Source: Phytohabitans houttuyneae
GTDB lineage: Bacteria; Actinomycetota; Actinomycetes; Mycobacteriales; Micromonosporaceae
DNA: 64,000 bases
NCBI RefSeq assembly: GCF_011764425.1
Contig: NZ_BLPF01000001.1
Coordinates: 4,021,001 to 4,085,000, forward strand
Direction: 5' to 3'
The notes beneath the pieces were generated by a model, which did not search any database, had not been told where the DNA came from, and saw only the letters and a list, made by a program, of their open reading frames with translations. The position numbers were made by a program, and so were the translations under genes. Of the stretch, positions 18,014 through 23,905 are shown piece after piece. The stretch's first letter is position 1, and every line of letters begins with the position of its first letter.

Positions 18014-18964
18014 TCAGCCTATGAACTCCGCCGCGAACCGCTCGATCTGCTCCACGCTCGTCCCGTCCTCGAACCCGATGATCAGCTCCTGCACGCCCGC
18101 TGCCGCGAAGGCCGCGATCCGCTCGCGGACGGTTTCGACGGTGCCGACAAGGCCGTACGAGGCGACGTCGCCCGGGTAGGCGAACTCGATGCCCGGCGGC
18201 ACCAGCGCCCGCGCCTCGTCGTCGCTGTCGCGGATTATGCAGAGCGTCGTGGCGGTACGGCGGATGCTGTCGTAGTCGCGCCCGAGCTCGTCACAGTGCC
18301 GGCGCAGGATCGCGTACTTGCGAGCGAGGCCGTCCGGCGACTCCATCATGTTGCAGGCGTCGGCGTACTCGGCGACCAGCCGCAGCGTCACCTTCTCGCC
18401 CCCGCCCGCGATCATCAGCGGGATGTGCGGCGCCTGCACGCCCTTGGGCTGGTTGATCGCTCCCCGCACCCGGTAGTAACGCCCCTCGAAGGTGGCCTCC
18501 TTCTCGCTCCACAGCTGCTGGATCACCTGTACCGCCTCGCCGAGCTTGCGCAGCCGGTCGCCCGCGGTACCGAAGTCGTAGCCGTACCCGACGTAGTCCG
18601 GTTCGTACCAGCCGGCACCGATCCCGAAGCTGAACCGGCCGTGCGAGATCACGTCGACGGTCGACGCGAGCTTCGCCTGTAGCGCGGGATTCCGGTACCC
18701 GTTGCCGGTGACCAGCTGCCCGAGCCGGACCTGGGAGGTCTCCCGGGCCAGCGCGGTGATCACCGACCACGCCTCGAAGACGAAGTCCTGCGAAGGCGGG
18801 ATCGTCACGAGGTGGTCCGGCGCCCACAGCGTGTGATAGCCGAGCGGATCGGCTGCCTGAGCCACCCGGACCACCGACTCGAACGCCTCGACCGGGTCCG
18901 TCACCTGCGCGAACTCGTGTCCGAACCCGGTGGGGAGAAAGATGCTGAACGAGACCGACACCAT
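18014..18964 (-). CDS. LLM class F420-dependent oxidoreductase
   Basis: Luciferase-like TIM-barrel oxidoreductase of 316 residues that would use reduced F420 (or FMN). Motifs: SIFLPTGFGHEF at the N-terminus, LWAPDHL, RLGQLVTGNGYRNPALQAK, and RFSFGIGAGWYEPDY, the usual order of the bacterial luciferase superfamily; IMIAGGGE-type phosphate loop appears as LMIAGGGEKVTLRLV. Substrate unknown. Divergent from the Fgd gene, separated by 137 bp, so the two F420 enzymes share a regulatory region; Fgd could supply the F420H2 used here. Confidence 0.88.
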   Translation of the reverse strand: MVSVSFSIFLPTGFGHEFAQVTDPVEAFESVVRVAQAADPLGYHTLWAPDHLVTIPPSQDFVFEAWSVITALARETSQVRLGQLVTGNGYRNPALQAKLASTVDVISHGRFSFGIGAGWYEPDYVGYGYDFGTAGDRLRKLGEAVQVIQQLWSEKEATFEGRYYRVRGAINQPKGVQAPHIPLMIAGGGEKVTLRLVAEYADACNMMESPDGLARKYAILRRHCDELGRDYDSIRRTATTLCIIRDSDDEARALVPPGIEFAYPGDVASYGLVGTVETVRERIAAFAAAGVQELIIGFEDGTSVEQIERFAAEFIG

Positions 18965-19101
18965 GATCGTCCTTTCTGGGCGTGGCCGGCGGGAGCGCCG
19001 TACGGTTCAGGAGTGGTGACCCGGCCGCGGCCGCAAAGGAGTCGCTCCGATTCCTCCGGCGCGAAAGGGTGGTCAGAACCAGCGACGAGGAAGGGACGGC
19101 A

Positions 19102-20106
19102 ATGGGCCTCACGATCGGCTACAAGGCGTCGGCGGAGCAGTTCGGGCCACGGCAGCTCGTCGAGTACGCCGTGCGCGCCGAGGAGGTCGGCCTGGACAGC
19201 GTCCTTGTGTCGGACCACTTCCTGCCCTGGCGGCACGAGGGCGGGCACGCGCCGTTCGCGCTGTCGTGGATGGCGGCGGTCGGCGAGCGGACCCGCCGGG
19301 TGCGGATCGGCACGAGCGTGCTCACGCCGACGTTCCGGTACAACCCCGCGGTGATCGCCCAGGCGTTCGCGACGATGGCGCTGCTCTACGAAAACCGGAT
19401 CATGCTTGGCGTGGGCACCGGCGAGGCGCTGAACGAGATCGCGGTGTCCGGCCTGCAGTGGCCGGAGTTCAAGGAGCGCTTCGCGCGGCTGCGGGAGGCG
19501 GTGCGGCTGATCCGCGAGCTGTGGACCAAGGACGAGGTCAACTTCGACGGCGACTACTACAAGCTGGTCAACGCGGTGATCTACGACCGCCCCGAGCGGC
19601 CGGCGCCCATCTACGTCGCAGCTGGCGGCCCGCTTGTCGCGAAGTACGCCGGCCGCTCCGGCGACGGGTTCATCTGCACCTCCGGCAAGGGCATGGACCT
19701 GTACACCGAGAAGCTGATGCCCGCGGTGGCCGAGGGCGCGGCGGCGGCTGGCCGCGACGCGGCGCAGATCGACAAGATGATCGAGATCAAGCTGTCGTAC
19801 GACCGCGACCACGACGCCGCGCTCGAAAACACCCGCTTCTGGGCGCCGCTGTCGCTGACCGCCGAGCAGAAGCACACGGTCGACACCGCTCTGGAGATGG
19901 AGCGCCTCGCCGACGAGCTGCCGATCGAGCAGGTCGCCAAGCGGTGGATCGTCGCGTCCGACCCGGACGAGGCGCTCGCACAGATCAAGCCGTACGTGGA
20001 CGCCGGCCTCAACCACCTGGTCTTCCACGGACCCGGGCATGACCAGGAGCGCTTCCTGACCCAGTTCGGCGAGGATCTCCTGCCTCGGCTGCGCGCCCTA
20101 GGCTGA
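19102..20106 (+). CDS. fgd: F420-dependent glucose-6-phosphate dehydrogenase
   Basis: Oxidises glucose 6-phosphate to 6-phosphogluconolactone while reducing coenzyme F420, the main source of F420H2 in actinobacteria. Length 334 matches mycobacterial Fgd1 (336), and characteristic stretches are shared: [26 protein letters not shown] (with the catalytic His near 39), [33 protein letters not shown] (catalytic Glu near 108), [20 protein letters not shown] and [16 protein letters not shown]. Start ATG 19102 follows GAGGAAGGGA; the frame opens upstream without an RBS. Divergent from an LLM oxidoreductase and 4 bp ahead of an alpha/beta hydrolase, probably cotranscribed. Confidence 0.93.
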   Translation: MGLTIGYKASAEQFGPRQLVEYAVRAEEVGLDSVLVSDHFLPWRHEGGHAPFALSWMAAVGERTRRVRIGTSVLTPTFRYNPAVIAQAFATMALLYENRIMLGVGTGEALNEIAVSGLQWPEFKERFARLREAVRLIRELWTKDEVNFDGDYYKLVNAVIYDRPERPAPIYVAAGGPLVAKYAGRSGDGFICTSGKGMDLYTEKLMPAVAEGAAAAGRDAAQIDKMIEIKLSYDRDHDAALENTRFWAPLSLTAEQKHTVDTALEMERLADELPIEQVAKRWIVASDPDEALAQIKPYVDAGLNHLVFHGPGHDQERFLTQFGEDLLPRLRALG

Positions 20107-20110
20107 GCGC

Positions 20111-20941
20111 GTGGAGATCGATCTGACCCTCCCCGGCGGTGGCCGGCTGCACGCGTACGACACCGGGGGCGACGGCCGGCTCGCGATCCTCTGGCACCAC
20201 GGCACGCCCAACATCGGCGCGCCGCCCAAGCCACTCTTCGCCGCCGCCGACCGGCTCGGCATCCGCTGGATCTCGTACGACCGCCCCGGCTACGGCGGTT
20301 CGCCACGCATTCCGGGTCGCACCGTGGGTGACGCCGCGACCTGGGCCGCCGCGATCGCCGACGCGCTCGGCATCGAACGCTTCGCGGTGATGGGCCACTC
20401 GGGCGGTGGCACACACGCCCTGGCCACCGGCGCGCTGCTGCCCGACCGCGTTGTCGCCGTGGTGAGCGCGGCCGGCCTGGCCCCACCCGATGCCGAAGGG
20501 CTCGACTGGTGGGCGGGCATGGGCGACTCCGGCATCGCCGCACTCTCCGCGGCCAAGGAGGGCCTGGTCGCCAAGGAGGCTTTCGAGACCTCCGGCACCG
20601 AGTACGACCACCAGTTCACGCCCGCCGACTTCGCCGCCTTCGAAAGCGGGTGGTCATGGTTCAGCGAGGTGGTCGGCCCGGCCGAGGCGGGCGGCCCGGG
20701 TGGGCACGTGGACGACGACATCGCGTACGTCACGCCGTGGGGCTGCGACCCTGCCCAGATCACCGCGCCCGTGCTCCTCATCCACGGTGGGCTCGACAAG
20801 GTGGTGCCCAGCACTCACGCGGAGTGGCTGGCCAAGCGGTGCCCGCGTGCCGAGCTGCGGCTCGTACCCGACGGGGCGCACATATCGGTCATGACCTCGG
20901 GCGAGGCCGCGCTGGAGTGGATCCGGACAGCAGCTTCGTGA
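20111..20941 (+). CDS. Alpha/beta hydrolase
   Basis: Cytoplasmic esterase/lipase-like protein of 276 residues. Nucleophile elbow VMGHSGGGTHA puts Ser at about 97, oxyanion motif HHGTP at about 29-33, acid Asp in IHGGLDKVVP and His in VPDGAHISVM near 257, so the triad is complete. GTG start 20111 lies five bases after the Fgd stop with GCGCG spacing and no strong RBS, suggesting translational coupling. Its last 53 bp overlap the convergent TetR gene. Substrate unknown; linkage to F420 metabolism is positional only. Confidence 0.87.
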   Translation: MEIDLTLPGGGRLHAYDTGGDGRLAILWHHGTPNIGAPPKPLFAAADRLGIRWISYDRPGYGGSPRIPGRTVGDAATWAAAIADALGIERFAVMGHSGGGTHALATGALLPDRVVAVVSAAGLAPPDAEGLDWWAGMGDSGIAALSAAKEGLVAKEAFETSGTEYDHQFTPADFAAFESGWSWFSEVVGPAEAGGPGGHVDDDIAYVTPWGCDPAQITAPVLLIHGGLDKVVPSTHAEWLAKRCPRAELRLVPDGAHISVMTSGEAALEWIRTAAS

Positions 20942-21455
20942 GCGAGGCGGTGAGGGCCGGCAGGTCGAGCGGCTCGTCCCGGACCAGCGCGTGCACGAGT
21001 ACCCCGTCGAGAAAGACCGCCACCGCCCGCCCGGCCGCCGGATCGGCGTGGGCGGCGAGGATCCGGGCCAGGCCGTCGCCCCACGCCCTGGCCAGCGGCC
21101 GCAGCTCCGCCCGCCGCGCGGCGGCCACGTAGAGCTCGGTCTCCAGCAGCGCCCGCCCCCGGTCGGCCAGGTAGTCGGCCATCAGACGGGCGAGCGTCGC
21201 CGGCACGTCGGCGCCGGCGTCGAGGGCCGCAGCCCACCCGTCCAGCTCAGCGGTCGTCTCGTCGGCGAGGTGCCGCAGCGCCGCGGCGGACAGGTCGTCG
21301 AGGCTGGTGAAGTAGTAGGTGGTCGCGCCCAACGGCACCTCGGCCCGCGCGGCGACCAGCCGGTGGGTCAGCCCGGTCACCCCCACCTCCGCGATGAGCT
21401 GCCCCGCCGCCTCGACGATCTTCCGCCGCCGGCCCTCAGGGTCGCGCTTGCTCAA
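20889..21455 (-). CDS. TetR family regulator, probably of the SMR efflux gene
   Basis: Repressor of 188 residues. It begins at a TTG (21455) that overlaps the stop of the SMR gene as TTGA; the longer frame to 21893 is a shadow of that gene. HTH: RRRKIVEAAGQLIAEVGV, then AARAEVPLGATTYYFTSLDDL near 30-52. The C-terminal domain has the pattern of small-molecule TetR sensors (ETELYVAAARRAELRPL). Translationally coupled downstream of the multidrug SMR pump, whose promoter holds a 26-bp palindrome, so it most likely represses the pair. Its 3' end overlaps the convergent hydrolase gene. Confidence 0.88.
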   Translation of the reverse strand: MSKRDPEGRRRKIVEAAGQLIAEVGVTGLTHRLVAARAEVPLGATTYYFTSLDDLSAAALRHLADETTAELDGWAAALDAGADVPATLARLMADYLADRGRALLETELYVAAARRAELRPLARAWGDGLARILAAHADPAAGRAVAVFLDGVLVHALVRDEPLDLPALTASLTKLLSGSTPARPRPRS

Positions 21456-21775
21456 TGGACACCGCCGAGGTTCAACACGACGACGCCCGCGATCACCAGG
21501 GCCACCCCGACCACCTTGACGAGCGTGACCGGCTCGCTGAGGAAGAGCGCGCCGATGATGACGATCAGCGTGGTGCCGAGGCCGGACCAGATCGCGTACC
21601 CGACGCCGACCTGCAGCCCTTTCTGAATGGCGATGGCGAGCGCGAAGAACGAGACCGCGTAGGCCGTCAGGCTCGCGACGGTCGGCCAGAGCCTGCTGAA
21701 CCCGTCCGTGCTCTTCAGCAGGCTCGTCCCGAGCACCTCGGCCCCGATCGCCAGCCCGAGCAACAGGTACGCCAT
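21452..21775 (-). CDS. SMR family multidrug efflux protein (EmrE/SugE-like)
   Basis: Four-TMS drug/proton antiporter of 107 residues, the usual SMR size. The start at ATG 21775 has GGAGG five bases upstream; an ATG at 21787 gives four extra residues. Essential Glu of TMS1 is present in LAIGAEVLGTSLLK (about residue 13), followed by the SMR signatures YAVSFFALAIAIQKGLQVGVGYAIWSG (split here by description into TMS2-3) and LFLSEPVTLVKVVGVALVIAGVV in TMS4. Acts as a dimer in the membrane to export quaternary ammonium or guanidinium-like compounds. Cotranscribed with the TetR gene behind it. Confidence 0.93.
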   Translation of the reverse strand: MAYLLLGLAIGAEVLGTSLLKSTDGFSRLWPTVASLTAYAVSFFALAIAIQKGLQVGVGYAIWSGLGTTLIVIIGALFLSEPVTLVKVVGVALVIAGVVVLNLGGVH

Positions 21776-21790
21776 GATCGCCTCCATCTA

Positions 21791-21816
21791 GTACGCCCGT
21801 ACATGTACAAGCGTAC
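21791..21816. promoter_or_regulatory. 26-bp palindrome upstream of SMR gene (TetR operator)
   Basis: The sequence GTACGC-CC-GTACATGTAC-AA-GCGTAC is symmetric over 26 bp except for two positions and contains four GTAC units at regular spacing. It lies 16 bp upstream of the SMR start codon, the position of a repressor site. The 10-bp core GTACATGTAC also occurs in the palindrome at 36877-36892. Confidence 0.65.
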
Positions 21817-21902
21817 AGATATGTCGGTTGAAGGTCTCGGAGAAGTGAGCGCGCCTGGGCAGTCTGCGGCCGTAACCCAGTCGTCAGGGTCACTCGCCAA
21901 AG

Positions 21903-22055
21903 GCGGCACCCGGGTATGGATAGCCGGACTGGTCTGCTACCAGCCCGGCCACCGCAGCCGCCTGATCTACCGCACCCTCGCCTACCAAGACCGCAAAGGC
22001 TTCCGCGAACGCGAACTGGTCAACCTCCTCGACACCAGCTACCAACACGTAGTTG
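21903..22055 (+). pseudogene. IS630-family transposase remnant
   Basis: About 50 codons of an IS630/Tc1-type DDE transposase: the conceptual peptide VWIAGLVCYQPGHRSRLIYR and then RKGFRERELVNLLDTSYQHV resembles the stretch just before the second catalytic Asp of actinobacterial IS630 transposases (AGLVC-KPG-R-RLIYR, LLDAAHQQL). Both ends are missing, so it is dead. It sits between the SMR promoter and the repeat that hosts the IS30, marking an insertion hot spot. Family call is by motif recognition. Confidence 0.6.
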
Positions 22056-22144
22056 CCGCTGTGCCGCGGTTGCTGCTCACCCTCTGCGGTCGCCCAGCTC
22101 AACCCTGGAGCCGGCTCCGGCAGATCTTGGCAAGTTAGCGTCGA

Positions 22145-23229
22145 AATGGCGGTTTCAATCGGTGGTTGCGACACTCTTTGATGATCTTGGTGGGTGGTGT
22201 GGTGGCGGCGCGGTTGAGTTTTTGCTGAGCGTGAGCAGATTGCGTTGGGTCGGGCTGGTGGTGAGTCGATCGGGTCGATCGCGCGGCGGTTGGGGCGGCA
22301 TCGTTCGACGGTGTCGCGGGAGGTTCGTGCGGATGAGCAGTACGGTCAGCGGTATCGAGCCAGCGTGGCTGATTACCGGTGTTATCTGCGGTCGCGGCGG
22401 CCGAAGCGGGCCAGGCTGGTCGGGTCGGGTCGGTTGCGGGAGGTGGTGCTGGGGTGGTTGCGGCGGCGTTGGTCACCGCAGCAGATCGCGGCCCGGTTAC
22501 GGGTGGAGTTCCCGGACGAGCCGGAGATGTGGGTGTCGCACGAGACGATCTACCAGGCGATCTATCTGCAGGCGCGGGGGAACCTACGCGGGGAGTTGGC
22601 TCGGCAGGTGGCGTTACGGTCCGGGCGGGCCCGGCGTCGGGCTCGGCCGGTCGATGGTGGGCCGGTCCGCTCGCAGCGGCCCTGGCTGGGGTTGAATATC
22701 TCCGCCCGTCCGGCCGAGGCCGGTGATCGGGCGGTGCCCGGGCATTGGGAAGGTGATCTGCTCGAAGGCGGCCGCGGTGCCGGCGGTTCAGCGATCGCGA
22801 CGCTGGTGGAGCGGCATACCCGGTTCGTGATCCTGGTCGGGTTACCCGACGGCAAGGTCTCCGAGCATGTCATCGCCCAGTTGGCCACCGCGATGAGCTG
22901 GCTACCCGAGCGGCTGCGGGCCTCACTGACCTGGGACCAAGGCACGGAGATGGCCCGCCACCTGCAATTCACGACGGCTACCGGCTGCCCGGTCTACTTC
23001 TGCGACCCCCGATCACCGTGGCAACGCGGCAGCAACGAGAACACCAACGGCCTACTACGCCAATACTTCCCCAAAGGCCGTACCGACTTCACCACCATCA
23101 GCCAAACCGACCTGGACACCGTCGCCGACGAACTCAACAGCCGCCCCCGCCAAACCTTGGCCTGGGCCACCCCCAGTGAGAAGATGGCCCAGCTCCTAGG
23201 CGTTGCAACCACCGGTTGACCCCGCCAAT
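22145..23229 (+). mobile_element. IS30-family insertion sequence, about 1.08 kb
   Basis: Complete element with imperfect terminal inverted repeats of about 30 bp: the left end reads TGGCGGTTTCAATCGGTGG and the right end (reverse complement) TGGCGGGGTCAACCGGTGG, continuing with TTGCRAC on both. One transposase gene fills it and its stop codon lies within the right repeat. Size and IRs fit the IS30 family. Comparison with the empty repeat copy at 31085-31230 suggests a short target duplication (GC or GCG), but the exact outer boundary is ambiguous by up to 9 bp because the target itself reads ATGGCG. Confidence 0.82.
22245..23219 (+). CDS. IS30 family transposase, 5' end displaced by a T5-run indel
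   Basis: DDE transposase. The intact frame gives 324 residues: HTH (ESIGSIARRLGRHRSTVSRE) at the N-terminus, then the catalytic core with D in HWEGDLLEG, D in LTWDQGTEMARH, and E in RGSNENTNGLLRQYFPKG. Canonical IS30 proteins begin about 20 residues earlier; that part (from ATG 22181: MILVGGVVAARLSF, then AEREQIALG) is in a different frame because of five T at about 22219-22223. With four T the gene is 22181-23219, 345 residues. So either the copy is mutated or the T-run is a consensus error; a TTG at 22245 is the only start in the present frame. Confidence 0.85.
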   Translation: MGRAGGESIGSIARRLGRHRSTVSREVRADEQYGQRYRASVADYRCYLRSRRPKRARLVGSGRLREVVLGWLRRRWSPQQIAARLRVEFPDEPEMWVSHETIYQAIYLQARGNLRGELARQVALRSGRARRRARPVDGGPVRSQRPWLGLNISARPAEAGDRAVPGHWEGDLLEGGRGAGGSAIATLVERHTRFVILVGLPDGKVSEHVIAQLATAMSWLPERLRASLTWDQGTEMARHLQFTTATGCPVYFCDPRSPWQRGSNENTNGLLRQYFPKGRTDFTTISQTDLDTVADELNSRPRQTLAWATPSEKMAQLLGVATTG

Positions 23230-23362
23230 AGCGCGCCAACTCACCAAGATCTCGAAGCTCACGCCGCCGGCACCTGATCGGCAGTCACCGACGGCGAGAT
23301 CAGGCAGGTGGATCTTGCGCCTTCCTGGTCAAATGCCTGACCCCGTAAGCCGGCCACCGCGG

Positions 23363-23413
23363 AGGGTGAGGCCGCGGGAGCAACGGTCCGGACCACGGCG
23401 GACATCGCGGTAG
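23363..23413. repeat. Dispersed repeat B, copy 1 (inverted relative to 30909-30959)
   Basis: Fifty-one bases whose reverse complement matches 30909-30959 at 48 positions (begins CTACCGCGATGTCCGCCGTG). It lies just downstream of the YbaK stop and 60-130 bp beyond the right half of repeat A. The surrounding 23290-23425 stretch has no gene. Confidence 0.75.
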
Positions 23414-23425
23414 CCCCGAAAGTGG

Positions 23426-23887
23426 TTAGGAGGGGTCGGTGACGTCGGCGTACGTGGCGTCGAGGGCGGCGAGCGCCTCCTCGGCGTCCAAGGCCACCGC
23501 CACGCCGTGCTCACCGGCGCCGAGGGTGATCTCGCGGCCACGCACGCGTTCGTCGGCGATGACCGGCCAGGTGGTGGTCGAGCCGAACGGGGTGATGGTG
23601 CCGCGCTCGTAGCCGGTCGCCTCCTTGGCCGACGCGGCGTCCGGCATGGACAGTCGGCTCACGCCCAGCAGCGTGCGCAGCTTGGGCCAGGAGATGACGC
23701 GGTCGCCGGGCACGAGGACGAAGAGGAAGTCGCCGTCGCCGCGGCGCACCACTATGGTCTTGACCACATCGGGCACCTCGACGCCCCGGGCCGCGGCGGC
23801 TTCGCCCAGGCTGCGCACCGGGCCGTGCCGGATGATCCGATACGCGACACCGGATTTGTCTAGCGCTTGCAGCGCGGCACCTGCCAT
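23426..23887 (-). CDS. YbaK/EbsC family aminoacyl-tRNA deacylase
   Basis: Trans-editing protein of 153 residues that hydrolyses mischarged tRNA (typically Cys- or Ala-tRNAPro) in the cytoplasm. The fold pattern is clear: VPDVVKTIVVRRGDGDFLFVLVPGD split over 37-61, the catalytic-pocket region SAKEATGYERGTITPFG near 86-102 (with the conserved ATG and G-x-x-PF-G), and ITLGAGEHGVAVAL near 122-135. Length is normal for the family. Its start codon is only 18 bp from that of the divergent patatin gene, so no conventional RBS or promoter fits between the two. Confidence 0.9.
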   Translation of the reverse strand: MAGAALQALDKSGVAYRIIRHGPVRSLGEAAAARGVEVPDVVKTIVVRRGDGDFLFVLVPGDRVISWPKLRTLLGVSRLSMPDAASAKEATGYERGTITPFGSTTTWPVIADERVRGREITLGAGEHGVAVALDAEEALAALDATYADVTDPS

Positions 23888-23905
23888 GCGCAGCAGACTA
23901 TCCGC

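Larger units (their letters stand above)
22061..23289. repeat. Dispersed repeat A, copy 1, split by IS30
   Basis: Sequence at 22061-22150 and 23231-23289 is the two halves of a noncoding repeat found uninterrupted at 31085-31230. Shared tracts include GCGGTCGCCCAGC, TTGGCAAGTT(A/G)GCGTC, GAAATGGC on the left, and CGCGC(C/T)AACTCACCAAG and ACCTGATCG on the right. The centre forms an imperfect hairpin (AGTTGGCG ... CGCTAACT in copy 2), and the IS30 element sits in its loop. Confidence 0.7.

Noticed and set aside
21455-22138. 227-codon plus-strand ORF
   Set aside because: Starts antisense to the SMR gene and runs through its operator; only the part at 21903-22055 is meaningful, as an IS630 remnant.
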